Assembly (NCBI GenBank): GCA_965140355.1
Contig: OZ223194.1
Location: 1,178,001-1,242,000, forward strand
Direction: 5' to 3'
DNA from: Acetobacterium sp965140355
GTDB taxonomy: Bacteria; Bacillota; Clostridia; Eubacteriales; Eubacteriaceae
DNA length: 64,000 bases
Part shown: positions 24,723-34,693 of the stretch, piece by piece
How the letters are laid out: the number at the start of each line of letters is the position of its first letter
Position numbering within the stretch: the first letter of the stretch is position 1
Position numbers and translations under genes: made by a program
Notes under the pieces: generated by a model
Database searches by the model: none
What the model saw: the letters and a program-made list of their open reading frames with translations, nothing else
Told to the model about the DNA's origin: nothing

Positions 24723-25761
24723 ATGTCAAATGATCAAGAGTTAGTTGTTATGAATAGTCAGTTATATGACAGCATAAAAGATATTTTGGATATCGCCAAA
24801 AATAAAGTGAATAAAGCTGTAAATTTTGCTATGGTAGATGCCTATTGGAATATAGGAAGGATGATTGTTGAAGAAGAACAAAATGGTGAAAACAGAGCAG
24901 GATATGGAGAGCAGCTATTAAAAGAGCTGTCCCAAAAGCTTACTAAAGAGTTTGGCAGAGGATTATCAGTAACAAATTTGAAAAATATGCGACTATTTTA
25001 TAATGCATTTCAAAAACGTCAGACACTGTCTGACGAATTGAGTTGGAGTCATTATTTATTATTGACAAAGATAAAAGAAGAAGATAAGCGCTCTTTCTAT
25101 TTCTATGGAAGCCATTGAATCAAAATGATCAGTTAGAGAGTTAGAAAGGCAGATCGCATCACTTCTTTTTGAACGTTTAACACTAAGCAAAGATAAACAA
25201 AAAGTACTAGAAGTAGCAAAAAAAGGTCATGAAATTACTGTACCTGAAGATTTGGTTAAAAATCCGTATGTATTAGAATTCTTAAATTTAAAACAAAATG
25301 CTGTATTATATGAAAAAGACCTTGAAAGTGCATTAATAGAACATTTAGAAGCATTTTTGCTAGAATTAGGAAAAGGATTTTGTTTTGTGTCTAGGCAGCA
25401 AAGAATCACTCTTGATGGAGATCATTTTTATATAGATCTTGTTTTTTATAACAGGATTGCAAAATGTTTTGTATTAATTGACTTAAAAATCGGTAAGCTA
25501 AGTTATCAAGACATAGGTCAAATGCAGATGTACACAAATTATTACAAACGTACCCAAATGATGGAGGGAGAAAATGAACCCATAGGCATTCTTTTATGTT
25601 CAGATAAAAATGATGCAGTAGTAAAATTCACTCTCCCAGAAGAAAATAATCAAATTTTTGCATCAAAATATAAATTGTATTTGCCAACAGAAGAAGAACT
25701 TAAATCAGAAATTATGCGAGAACGAGACATGATAGAAGTAGAAAAAAAGATTAACGAATAA
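24723..25761 (+). pseudogene. DUF1016/PDDEXK nuclease-family (YhcG-like) protein, broken
   Basis: The N-terminal winged-helix part (24723-25118; YWNIGRMIVEEEQNGENRAGYG) and the C-terminal PD-(D/E)xK domain (25252-25761; GDHFYIDLVFYNRIAKCFVLIDLK) belong to one gene. Two lesions separate them: a frameshift near 25095, and a TGA where family members have Trp (ESK-stop-SVRELERQI, about 25117). Family members occur with restriction systems and mobile elements. The catalytic D and D-L-K residues are still present. Confidence 0.75.
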
Positions 25762-25825
25762 ATGACAAGTTACTTTTATGGTGTAGAGGGTGACTTTGAC
25801 ATGTGCTTGGAGTGATCTTATCTGA

Positions 25826-26341
25826 TTTAAACTGATAGAAAAAGGAGATAGAGGTGGATTTTATGAAAAATCGTATAGAAATTATAGGCAAAAAGCGCCT
25901 TGTAGGTAAGCATGTGGAAATGTCTTACTTGAATAATCGAACAATGGAACTCTGGCAATCCTTTATGCCAGCCAGAAAACAAATAGAAAACAGAGTGGAT
26001 TCATCTTATTATTCCATGCAGATTTATCCTCACTTATTTAATTACACTTCCATTAACCCGGCTGTTAACTTTATAAAATGGGCAGCGGTTGAGGTCTTTA
26101 ATGATGATTGCATTCCAAGTCAAATGGAGCGATATACTATCGAAGGGGGTACATATGGCGTATTTACACATGTTGGCCCAGCTAGTAATTTTGAACAATC
26201 CATGAAATACATCCATGAAATTTGGCTTCCTGAATCCGGATATGTTATTGATGATCGAGAACATTTCGAGAAATTAGAAGAAGGTTATAATCCGCTTGAT
26301 GAGAATGCAACGGAAGAAATCTGGATTCCGATCATGCTAAA
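25826..26341. repeat. 516-bp segmental duplication, copy 1
   Basis: Nearly identical to 35793-36308 in the same orientation, offset 9967 bases; only a few substitutions. It covers the ribosome site and almost all of the GyrI-like gene, and ends 4 codons before the stop, so the two proteins differ at the tail. Confidence 0.9.
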
Positions 26342-26354
26342 ATGTTTGGCGTAG
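25863..26354 (+). CDS. GyrI-like small-molecule-binding domain protein (copy 1)
   Basis: A 163-residue stand-alone GyrI-like/effector-binding domain (SRPBCC-like SHS2 fold). Seen are RLVGKHVEMSY, FIKWAAVEV, TIEGGTYGVFTHVG and the C-terminal EEIWIPIMLK. Such proteins bind drugs or hydrolyse cyclopropanoid toxins. The start is ATG 25863, preceded by AAAGGAGATAGAGGTGG. The tail KCLA differs from copy 2 because the duplication stops short. No HTH domain is attached. Confidence 0.75.
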   Translation: MKNRIEIIGKKRLVGKHVEMSYLNNRTMELWQSFMPARKQIENRVDSSYYSMQIYPHLFNYTSINPAVNFIKWAAVEVFNDDCIPSQMERYTIEGGTYGVFTHVGPASNFEQSMKYIHEIWLPESGYVIDDREHFEKLEEGYNPLDENATEEIWIPIMLKCLA

Positions 26355-26670
26355 GGTTGTGTGGTCTATTTGGATAATTAGTAGGTCGAGAAGTCGAGAT
26401 GGATAAAGCAGTGTAAAGCCTTATTCTATGGGGTTTTGTAGAGATGGAAGTCGAAACGAAAAGGTATAGAAATGAGGCGATGAGATGAATGTGATATTGA
26501 AATTTGTTGAGATAAAGACAAATTGAAAGGTGTTAGCTAAATATATAAGTAGGACTCAGAATTTTAAATAGACAAGTATGTCTAATTCATAAATACGACA
26601 TTTTCTCACTTTGTGTCGTGTTAATCAGACCACTTTTAACATATGATGTCGATGAAAGGAGGTAACTCAC
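26355..26670. promoter_or_regulatory. Intergenic region with inverted repeats before the XRE gene
   Basis: No gene is seen in 316 bases. AGACA-agta-TGTCT (26570-26583) and ACGACA with TGTCGT (26595-26619) are inverted repeats sharing a GACA/TGTC core, and may be operators for the HTH protein that follows. Confidence 0.4.
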
Positions 26671-27345
26671 GTGGACCAGATAAAGATAGGTTTGTTTTTA
26701 AAGGAATTACGTAAAGAAAAAAATCTAACCCAAGAAACACTGGCTGAGAAGTTTAATATTTCCAATAGAACAGTTTCTAGATGGGAAACAGGAAGAAACA
26801 TGCCAGATATTAGCTTACTGATTGAACTATCTGAATTCTATGGTGTTAGTATGCCTGAGATTATCGACGGAGAAAGGAAAAGTGAGAAAATGAATCAAGA
26901 GTTAAGAGATGCTACAATTAAAATGGCAGAATATAATAAAAATGAGGTAAAGATAGAAAAACGAAAAGTAATAAGTTTTCTAATGATTGTATTTGGTGTA
27001 TTCATAATTATTACCGCTTTAGCAATATTTCCTAATGACAGTAGTTGGGGAAGTATCTATTCAATTATCGGTGGGATTATTTTAATCGTTGGAATTTATT
27101 TCAGAACTAAATCAATTTTGATTAAGAGAAGTTCACGTATATTATGTGTTGTTGGATGTATTGTCTTATTATTTGGAATCTTTACTGCTTCAGATTATAT
27201 TGCAGTTTCACAATTTAATCAGGCACCTAGATTTTGCTATTTAAAATCATACGGCGATGACGAAGTTGAATATAAGACGATATTTTTCACAGCCATTCGT
27301 AAAAATATAGGAACTGAAAATGAATGTATCGAGATTCTAAAATAG
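26671..27345 (+). CDS. XRE-family regulator with C-terminal membrane domain
   Basis: A 224-residue protein. The helix-turn-helix (residues 5-60) reads LTQETLAEKFNISNRTVSRW, and three hydrophobic helices (about 99-117, 128-144 and 156-174) are followed by a short tail. This layout is common in Firmicutes as a membrane-tied regulator. The start is GTG with AAAGGAGG 9 bases upstream. Confidence 0.85.
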   Translation: MDQIKIGLFLKELRKEKNLTQETLAEKFNISNRTVSRWETGRNMPDISLLIELSEFYGVSMPEIIDGERKSEKMNQELRDATIKMAEYNKNEVKIEKRKVISFLMIVFGVFIIITALAIFPNDSSWGSIYSIIGGIILIVGIYFRTKSILIKRSSRILCVVGCIVLLFGIFTASDYIAVSQFNQAPRFCYLKSYGDDEVEYKTIFFTAIRKNIGTENECIEILK

Positions 27346-27422
27346 ATTCAGAATAGAACGGTAATTACAATTTGTTTCTAACTAAAAGATCCTGCCACTG
27401 TGAAAAAGTAGCAGTGTTTGTT

Positions 27423-28336
27423 TTATCCTTCAATATCAATATCAACACCGGATTTGAATTCTACATTAAAGTGGTCTTCGAAGACGATGATTTTTTGTAT
27501 CATTCTGCGGGCAAGTGTTTTATCATATTCATCAATCTCAGCAGGCTGTTTATTGATGAAGTCGTCCATTTCTGTAATGTGATTTATCTGTTTATCCCTG
27601 GTAACACTGTCTATCTCAGATTGTTTTTTAAGCTCACGTAAGCGGAATATTTCATCAGCCACTTCATCATATTCTTTTTTTGAATTGGCCCTGCGAAGCA
27701 GTTCTTGTTGTAACTCTTGCAAGAGGATGTCAATCTCGGTAGTAGAGGATACATCCGATTCTCTAATAACTGCTGTGATGTTCTGCTGTAAAGTATCTAA
27801 GAATTCATCCTTATTGCCAAGCATGGTATTGATGGCTTTCATAATGATATCTTGAAGTAGAACTTCATTCACTATTCGAGAATGGCAGGAGTTGTTGCCT
27901 GGTTCCAGTCGACTCATGCAGCGCCAGACGATAGACTTGCACCCATGATTGTTCCAGTGAATTCTGCGGTAGTATTCCTGACATTCACCACAGACAATTA
28001 TCTGTGCGAAACAATGTTTGGCACTAAAGTTACGTCCTTTGCCGTTGGGTCTTTTAGATAGGTTTCTTCTACGAACCATTTCTTCTTGCACCAGCATATA
28101 AATATCTTTGGGAATAATGGCCTCGTGATTATCCTCAATATAATATTGAGGTACAGTGCCATTGTTCTTGATTTTCTTTTTTGTAAGGAAATCTGTGGTA
28201 TAAGTCTTTTGAAGTAGGGCGTCACCAATATATTTTTCATTGATTAGAATCTGACGAATATTACTGGTGTGCCAGCGTTCATGACCAGCACCATTTAGAA
28301 TGCCATCAGTCATAAGGCGGTTTGCTATAGCATCCA
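27423..28336 (-). pseudogene. Large serine recombinase, N-terminus lost
   Basis: The remaining ~304 residues comprise the recombinase domain (LMTDGILNGAGHERWHTSNI, ILINEKYIGDALLQKTYTTD), the zinc ribbon (CGECQEYYRRIHW and a later Cys pair) and the coiled-coil tail. The catalytic resolvase domain with its serine is gone: at 28336 the gene joins the duplicated HD segment. It shows that an integrative element or transposon once lay here and was cut by the duplication. Confidence 0.85.
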
Positions 28337-28919
28337 GAAACGTCCCCTCGTCATTTATAGCGTAAAGTTTCTTGATAACAAGTTGTGCCGCAAGCAATAG
28401 CGGCGGAATGGAGATTTAAAATGTTAAATAAAGCAATCGAAATTGCTGCAATTGCTCATACTGGGCAAGTTGATAAAGCCGGAGCACCCTATATATTGCA
28501 CCCACTCCGAGTGATGCTTTCAAGAGATAATGATCTTGAACGAATATGTGCAGTATTGCATGATGTCGTAGAGGATTCGGAGTTTACCTTTGAAGATTTA
28601 CGTAAACAGAGGTTTTCAGAAGAAGTCATTGAGGTATTGGATTGCCTGACTAAGCGCGATGGAGAATGTTATGATGCATTTATTGGCAGAGTAATAGAAA
28701 ATGAAACGGCCTGTCGGGTGAAACTGGCAGATATCGCTGATAATATGGATTTAACACGTATTGAAAAGCCAACCGAGAAAGACCAGGAACGGATTAAAAA
28801 ATATGAAAAAGCGGTTGAAACTATTCTAGCAGCGTTATCATCAGAGATTGAATAAAGATTTTAGCTGGATGATTGCCAAAGAGATACCGAATCATGAGGT
28901 GCGATCATTTAAAAGATTT
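28337..28919. repeat. 583-bp segmental duplication, copy 2
   Basis: The counterpart of 21099-21681. Its left edge is the REP-like half repeat GAAACGTCCCCTCGTCAT and cuts into the serine recombinase; its right edge cuts into an IS3 transposase fragment. The sequence is therefore the newcomer at this site. Confidence 0.9.
28421..28855 (+). CDS. HD-domain hydrolase, small alarmone hydrolase-like (copy 2)
   Basis: The same 144-residue protein as at 21183-21617 except for one residue (Gly to Arg in RKQRFSEEV). All metal-site residues (H27, H47-D48, E51-D52) are kept, and so is the ribosome site. Both copies seem able to make protein. Confidence 0.75.
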   Translation: MLNKAIEIAAIAHTGQVDKAGAPYILHPLRVMLSRDNDLERICAVLHDVVEDSEFTFEDLRKQRFSEEVIEVLDCLTKRDGECYDAFIGRVIENETACRVKLADIADNMDLTRIEKPTEKDQERIKKYEKAVETILAALSSEIE

Positions 28920-29105
28920 TGATGTCTTCCTGTCGTTTTTGAGTATTCGACGGTTTTCTGTTGATCCACGAACGATACCCGGTTCGTGATACACCTAATT
29001 TTTGCAGCATTCCGGAGACGGAAACCGGGTGCTTCTCGTGATGGCGCTTCCGCCTTTTTGGTAACCTCAACATAAATCGCTTCGGTTATTTTCCCAGAAT
29101 GCCGA
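28920..29105 (-). pseudogene. IS3-family transposase (OrfB start) fragment
   Basis: On the minus strand one frame reads HEKHPVSVSGMLQKLGVSRT then GYRSWINRKPSNTQKRQEDI, the N-terminal HTH of IS3 OrfB. It is cut by the duplication at 28919/28920. The rest of the intergenic stretch to 29280 shows no further gene. Confidence 0.65.
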
Positions 29106-29280
29106 TAGCTTTTTTTAAGACATCCAACGCATAATTACCTGAGTCACGACTTTCAATATTACCGCTGTTCTGAAGTGCCCTGCTCCATATGCAATTACAG
29201 CACAACGAAACATTTGCCATAACTACGGTTTTTTTTATTTACCGTAGGGCAGATAAATTCTCGTATTCTCCTAAGTATGC

Positions 29281-29703
29281 CTATTGCTTTCCTGCGTATA
29301 AGTTCGTAACCCTTTTGCACATCATTGAAAAGGCATGTACTTCTTCCGCTGTTAATGCTTCTTCAATTAGGTTCATAATTTCATTTCCAAAATCCTCAAC
29401 ACGATTTAAAAAAGCTTTTCCATCTTTGGTAAGAACAATATTGTAAGAGCGGCGGTCATTCGCCTGCCTTTCTTGAATAATATATTTTTTTTCCAGCAAA
29501 CGCTTTGTTAATTTTGAAATACCAGATTGTGAGATACCTCTCATTTCAGCAAGTTCTTTCGTGGTTTTCGCCCCTTGCTTATTCAATGTATCGAGGATAT
29601 AGTATTGTGCCGTTGAAACACCCTCAACATTGAACCGATTTGAATCTGATACAATCATGCATTGAAAGGGAACATAACTTTCCTCTAATTCTTTTATAGC
29701 CAT
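29281..29703 (-). CDS. MarR-family transcriptional regulator
   Basis: A 140-residue winged-helix repressor: TTKELAEMRGISQSGISKLT is the recognition region, ANDRRSYNIVLTKDGK the wing. GGAGG precedes the ATG. It lies 18 bases downstream of the UvrA-like gene, likely in one operon, and may sense the drug that the ATPase counteracts. Its last 43 residues recur as a free-standing mini-gene at 54158-54292. Confidence 0.87.
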   Translation of the reverse strand: MAIKELEESYVPFQCMIVSDSNRFNVEGVSTAQYYILDTLNKQGAKTTKELAEMRGISQSGISKLTKRLLEKKYIIQERQANDRRSYNIVLTKDGKAFLNRVEDFGNEIMNLIEEALTAEEVHAFSMMCKRVTNLYAGKQ

Positions 29704-29721
29704 TAAGTCAACCTCCTATTT

Positions 29722-31302
29722 TTAATTAATGTACTTTTTCAAGTGCTTTCCAGTTAAAGAATCGGGACAGTTGATTAAATCTTTTGGTAATCCTGTAAAC
29801 ATAATCTTACCACCATTCTGTCCTGCATAGGGGCCTATGTCAATAATCCAATCTGCTTGACAAATAATATCCAAATTGTGTTCTATAACAATAAGAGTGG
29901 AATTTTGTTCTACAAGGCGATTCATTACACTAATCAACTGTTTTATATCAGCCATATGCAAACCTGTTGACGGTTCGTCCAAAACATAAATCTGACCACC
30001 GTTTTCGAGTTCGGAAGCAAGTTTAATTCGCTGTAATTCACCACCTGAAAGCGTGCTTAATGGTTGTCCTAAAGAAACATAAGCGATACCAACGTCTGAA
30101 AGCCGTTTTAGTACCGTTACGATTTCTTTTTCCTGAAAATATTCTAAGGCTTCTGTGACCGTCATTTTAAGAACATCGGCAATACTTTTTCCTTTTAGTT
30201 GATAGGCAAGCACTTCGTCCGTATAACGGTTTCCGTGACAATCCTCACATACCGTAACAATTGTATCCATAAACGCCAAATCTGTATAAGTAACTCCTAG
30301 ACCTTTGCAGGCAGGACAAGCACCTTGTGAATTGAAACTGAATAGGGAGGCGCTTACACCGTTCCTTTTCGCAAATAATTTTCTGATAATGTCAAAGATA
30401 CCTGTAAAGGTCGCAATGTTGGAACGTTTTGACGCTTGAATTCCTTTCTGGTCAATAAAAACAGTTTCTGGATATAACCGTGGCAATACCCCATTAATAA
30501 GCGTACTTTTTCCTGAACCGGCAACTCCGGTTACAACAGTCATTACTCCTCTTGGTATATCAACCGAAAGGTTCTTCAAATTATGCATGGTTGCATTTTG
30601 AATAGAAAGCCAAGTTTTCGGGGCACGAATATCAGATTTTAGTTTGGAGCAGTAGGATAAGTATTTTCCCGTGAGAGTACCCGCTGTTTTCAGCCCATCC
30701 AAATTTCCTTGATATACAACTTCCCCTCCGTGGGTTCCCGCACCTGGTCCCATATCAATAATATGGTCTGCAATTTTTATCATGTCTGGATCATGCTCTA
30801 CGATCAGAACAGTGTTCCCTTTGTCACGCAACAACCTCATAAGCTCATTAATTTTGCTTATGTCATGAGGGTGAAGCCCTATACGCGGTTCGTCAAAAAT
30901 GTAAGTAAGGTCGGTCAAGCTACTGCCAAGCTGGCTAACCATTTTAATTCTTTGCGACTCTCCACCTGAAAGTGTAGAGGTTTCTCTGCCTAAGCTTAAA
31001 TAGCCTAGCCCAATGGATATCATGTGCTGAATCCGATTCACAAGTTCCGAAACGATTGTAGCGGTTACGGGAGCATGAATAGATTGAACAAAATCCAAAA
31101 GCTCATTTATTTGCATATCTGCGCATTCCGCAATATTTTTTCCGTTCACTTTGCAAGATAGTACCTTATCATTCAAGCGTGTTCCATGACAGTGGGGACA
31201 ACCCTGCTTTACAACAAACCGCTTAATTTCTTTTCCATATCTAACCTTATCACCGCCACAGGGCACGTTGAAACTGTGATCTTGATAATACGTTGTGGTC
31301 AA
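29722..31302 (-). CDS. UvrA-like ATPase (drug-resistance type), N-terminus truncated
   Basis: 526 residues of a UvrA paralogue. NBD1 keeps its zinc-type CPHCHG, the ABC signature TLSGGESQRIKM and Walker B YIFDEPRIGLHP, but its Walker A half is missing. NBD2 is complete: GVAGSGKSTLIN, CPACKGLG and CEDCHGNRY, TLSGGELQRIKLA, YVLDEPSTGLH. UvrA-like proteins without UvrB partners protect some Gram-positives against DNA-binding drugs. The sequence upstream (31303-31617) is non-coding or IS-derived, so the gene was beheaded; activity is doubtful. Confidence 0.8.
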   Translation of the reverse strand: MTTTYYQDHSFNVPCGGDKVRYGKEIKRFVVKQGCPHCHGTRLNDKVLSCKVNGKNIAECADMQINELLDFVQSIHAPVTATIVSELVNRIQHMISIGLGYLSLGRETSTLSGGESQRIKMVSQLGSSLTDLTYIFDEPRIGLHPHDISKINELMRLLRDKGNTVLIVEHDPDMIKIADHIIDMGPGAGTHGGEVVYQGNLDGLKTAGTLTGKYLSYCSKLKSDIRAPKTWLSIQNATMHNLKNLSVDIPRGVMTVVTGVAGSGKSTLINGVLPRLYPETVFIDQKGIQASKRSNIATFTGIFDIIRKLFAKRNGVSASLFSFNSQGACPACKGLGVTYTDLAFMDTIVTVCEDCHGNRYTDEVLAYQLKGKSIADVLKMTVTEALEYFQEKEIVTVLKRLSDVGIAYVSLGQPLSTLSGGELQRIKLASELENGGQIYVLDEPSTGLHMADIKQLISVMNRLVEQNSTLIVIEHNLDIICQADWIIDIGPYAGQNGGKIMFTGLPKDLINCPDSLTGKHLKKYIN

Positions 31303-31617
31303 AGTGATAAATAAGGCGTTACGACAACGATATGTTGTGTTTTATGAGCAAAAAACGGGCAAAAATTAGGCTAAAAACCGCTCGATTTTTGCCCTAATTT
31401 TAGTTTGGCAGTACGATTATTTTATCGTACCATGTTTTTATTAATTTTAGATTTTCTCATTTCGATTTGTACTATTTTTATTCTAGCACCATGTGGATTT
31501 AGATGGATATGCCATCTTTCATATGGCAAAGGAGCTTTGGATAGGTTACAATAAACAGGACAATAAAATTGCGGGCAGGTAAAATAAAAACAATAAATAA
31601 AGGAGACCTGTCAAATC
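31303..31617. other. Non-coding stretch with two hairpins
   Basis: GGGCAAAAAT/ATTTTTGCCC (31357-31366 with 31385-31394; an alternative pairing is AAAATTAGG/CCTAATTTT) and GTACGAT/ATCGTAC (31411-31417 with 31424-31430). The right part is probably the left end of the IS3 remnant. I see no gene here. Confidence 0.5.
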
Positions 31618-32276
31618 AAACATCAACTTGAAGCCAAAGGGATTGTTGCTTCCCGAAGACGGATTGGTCGCATTATGCGGGAGAATGGCCTCGTTTGAAT
31701 TAGATCGTCGCCCAATACAAAGTCCATAAACAACCGGTTAATCAGGATCCAGTCCCCAATGAAGTGAACCGGGAATTTAATGGCCGGGCACCACTGGAAG
31801 TGGCTGTCAGTGATCTGACTTACGTTCGAGTGGGCGGAAAATGGCACGATGTTTGTCTGATCGTTGATCTTTACAATCGGGAAATTATCGGATACAGCGC
31901 CGGGCCGAACAAAATTGTACTGCTTGTTTATAAAGCTTTTGCCAGGACAAAATATCGGTTGGATCAGATTTTAATTTTCCATACGGACCGAGGAAGCGAA
32001 TTTAAAAACACTGTGATTGATGGCGCGATTGAGACGTTTGGCATCAAACGATCCTTGAGCAATAAAGGCTGCCCTTACGACAATGCTGTCGCTGAGAGTG
32101 CTTTCAAAGTTTTCAAGATAGAATTTGCTAACCAATACGTATTTGACACATTGGCTTATTTAAAGCTCATGCTTTCTGATTATGTCAACTGGTACAACAA
32201 CATTCGAATGCACTCATCCTTGGGGTATCTCACACCAGATGCCGATCGGAAATTAGCCCACAAAAAATCTGTCTGA
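31618..32276 (+). pseudogene. IS3-family transposase OrfB, broken
   Basis: Residues KHQLEAKGIVASRRRIGRIM start the fragment; a stop and a frameshift follow near 31700; then the rve integrase domain is intact from 31764, with D of SDLTYV, D of HTDRGSEF and E of AVAESAFKVFK (the DDE triad). It ends with NWYNNIRMHSSLGYLTP. It is the same family as the fragment at 28920-29105 but in the opposite orientation. Confidence 0.85.
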
Positions 32277-32323
32277 AAAAGTGTTGATAATCCAAATTGT
32301 TTATATGAATGGAAGGTAATCGT

Positions 32324-34693
32324 ATGCAAAATATTATTGTTAAGGGTGCGAGGATTCACAACCTCAAGAATATTGATATATCAATTCCCAAAAACAAATT
32401 AATAGTGGCGACAGGTGTTAGTGGATCAGGTAAATCTAGCCTTATGTTCGACATCATCTTTGAAGAAGGTCGTAGCCAGTACTTAAAATCCTTGGGAATA
32501 TTATCAGGAATTGATGATGAAGATAAATATGATAGCATATCCGGATTAGGTCCAACTATTGCGGTTCAGCAAAGCATTATCAGACAGAGTAATCCGCGTT
32601 CAACAGTAGGGTCAAAGACAGGTATTTTGAACCTTTTATGCTTGCTTTATTCTGGAGAGGGAAAGGATAGCAACTCAGAGGAACGTCTTCCACCGAGTTA
32701 TTTTTCACACAACTCCCCGAATGGCATGTGTATTAAGTGTTCTGGGCGTGGATTTTACAATAAGATTCATTTAGAAAAATTGGTGCCAGATGATTGTATA
32801 ACCCTTAGAGAGGTGTTCATGAAAGCTGGTTTAACACCAGGTTATGAAAGACTTTTAGATAGGAAATACGGGTCATACATGGATTCACCATTTATGTTAC
32901 TATCCGATGAATTAAAGTCTGAAGTTATTTATGGTCATAATGTTGGTGGTAATTCAGATAAACTTAGTTATTGTCTGACAAGAATCTTTGAAGGTCATCT
33001 ATATAGGAAAGTTGAAGATGTTAGTCATTTTTACGGCAAGACAATATGTTCAGAGTGCCATGGTTTTAGAATCGGTGAAGAGGCACGAAGTGTCTTTATT
33101 GATGGCAAGCATATCGGCGAGCTGGGTAAAATGACCATTATAGAACTGGAAAGATTTCTTGAAGATTTGAAGAATAGAGAAACCTTTTCAAAGTTCGGGG
33201 ATAACATCATTAAAGAAATATTAGATAAAGCGAGCAGCTTAATTAAGGTGAGGCTTGGTTATTTAACGCTTTACAGAGAAATGCCAAGTCTAAGTGGTGG
33301 AGAAATTCAAAGACTTTTTTTAACCTCGCATTTAGATACAAAACTGGATTCATTAATTTATGTACTTGATGAACCAACAGCAGGGCTTCACGAAGCCGAA
33401 AAAGAAGGTATACTTGCTTCCATGAAGGCGTTAAGGGATTTAGGGAATACAGTTATTGTTGTAGAGCATGATAGAAATACCATTGAACTCGCTGATTATG
33501 TCATAGATATTGGTCCTAAAGCTGGGGACTTAGGTGGAGAAGTTGTCTACCAGGGAGATTTAAAAGGTTTACTAGCGTGTCAGAACTCTATAACAGGAAG
33601 ATACCTTTCTGATGAAGGTATGCCAGCAAGAGAGCAGATACTAATTGATATAATCAATCAACCTGGTCTTACAATTAAAAACGCTAGGACAAATAACCTA
33701 AAAAATCTTACTGTTTCTATTCCAATGGGATGTTTAGTGGGAGTTGCCGGGTTATCTGGAAGTGGTAAAAGTTCTCTTATTTCTGATACATTGATTCCGT
33801 TATTGAAAGCCTCTTTTCTAAATAAATTAGGTGGTTCTAATTTAGAAAGTGATGAAGATCAGATAGTTGAAAGTGAAGAAATTGATAGTGTTGAAACGAT
33901 TGTAGAAAAGCTTGAAGGCAGCGAAATTATTTCAGGTTATGCTGAAATCTCACAAGCACCTATAGGAAGAAACATGAATTCAAATCCTGCAACCTACATT
34001 GGGATATGGGATAAGATTCGTAAGCTTTTTGCAGAACAACCCATGGCTAAAGAAAGGAATTTTGCAATAGGACATTTCTCATTCAATTCCAAAGGTGCTT
34101 GTTCTGTTTGTGGTGGCAGTGGACAAGAAACAATTTGGCTTGGGGGTAATCTTCAAATTAACAAGACCTGCAGAGAATGCCATGGAAAACGGTATAACGA
34201 TGAGGTATTAAAAGTTAAGGTTAGAGATAAAAATATTTATGACATTCTTGAAATGACGGTTTCAGAAGCGGTTCGCTTTTTTAAAGACCTAAAAGGTATA
34301 CTTTCAGTTTTGAATGTAATGAATCGCATTGGAATGGGCTATATTAAATTAGGTCAACCAACACCCACTCTAAGCGGCGGAGAAGCTCAAAGAATCAAGC
34401 TTGCTAAGGAAATCGGTAAAAAGCGAAAAGGGAATGTGTTGTATGTATTGGATGAACCTACTACTGGGCTTAGCTTGTATGACACTGCAAAACTTATAGC
34501 GCTACTCGATGAACTTGTTAAAAAAGGGAACTCTGTGGTTGTTGTGGAACACGATCCGGATTTACTTAAAATCTGTGATTGGATTATTGAACTTGGACCA
34601 AGTGGTGGGGAAGATGGCGGTTATTTAATCGCATCGGGGGCACCTTTAACTCTTAAGGATAATCCGAATTCTATTACAGGGAGGTATTTATAG
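32324..34693 (+). CDS. UvrA-like ATPase (drug-resistance type)
   Basis: A 789-residue UvrA paralogue with two ABC modules: GVSGSGKSSLM near residue 33 with LSGGEIQRLFL and YVLDEPTAGLHEAE; then GLSGSGKSSLIS with TLSGGEAQRIKLA and YVLDEPTTGLS. Zinc-type motifs CIKCSGRG, CSECHG, CSVCGG and CRECHG are present. It is shorter than the repair UvrA (about 940 residues), as in the class of UvrA-like self-resistance proteins. ATG 32324 has GGAAGG 7 bases upstream. The next gene overlaps by one base. It is a distant paralogue, not a copy, of the protein at 29722-31302. Confidence 0.85.
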   Translation: MQNIIVKGARIHNLKNIDISIPKNKLIVATGVSGSGKSSLMFDIIFEEGRSQYLKSLGILSGIDDEDKYDSISGLGPTIAVQQSIIRQSNPRSTVGSKTGILNLLCLLYSGEGKDSNSEERLPPSYFSHNSPNGMCIKCSGRGFYNKIHLEKLVPDDCITLREVFMKAGLTPGYERLLDRKYGSYMDSPFMLLSDELKSEVIYGHNVGGNSDKLSYCLTRIFEGHLYRKVEDVSHFYGKTICSECHGFRIGEEARSVFIDGKHIGELGKMTIIELERFLEDLKNRETFSKFGDNIIKEILDKASSLIKVRLGYLTLYREMPSLSGGEIQRLFLTSHLDTKLDSLIYVLDEPTAGLHEAEKEGILASMKALRDLGNTVIVVEHDRNTIELADYVIDIGPKAGDLGGEVVYQGDLKGLLACQNSITGRYLSDEGMPAREQILIDIINQPGLTIKNARTNNLKNLTVSIPMGCLVGVAGLSGSGKSSLISDTLIPLLKASFLNKLGGSNLESDEDQIVESEEIDSVETIVEKLEGSEIISGYAEISQAPIGRNMNSNPATYIGIWDKIRKLFAEQPMAKERNFAIGHFSFNSKGACSVCGGSGQETIWLGGNLQINKTCRECHGKRYNDEVLKVKVRDKNIYDILEMTVSEAVRFFKDLKGILSVLNVMNRIGMGYIKLGQPTPTLSGGEAQRIKLAKEIGKKRKGNVLYVLDEPTTGLSLYDTAKLIALLDELVKKGNSVVVVEHDPDLLKICDWIIELGPSGGEDGGYLIASGAPLTLKDNPNSITGRYL

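Noticed and set aside
25117..25119. Selenocysteine codon in the DUF1016 gene (in-frame TGA)
   Set aside because: Family members have Trp there, a frameshift lies just upstream, and I see no SECIS-like hairpin right after it; simple decay explains it.
21091..28357. A composite transposon bounded by the HD duplications
   Set aside because: The copies are in direct orientation but carry no transposase or terminal inverted repeats, and the broken genes at copy 2 point to one-sided copying rather than transposition of the whole interval.
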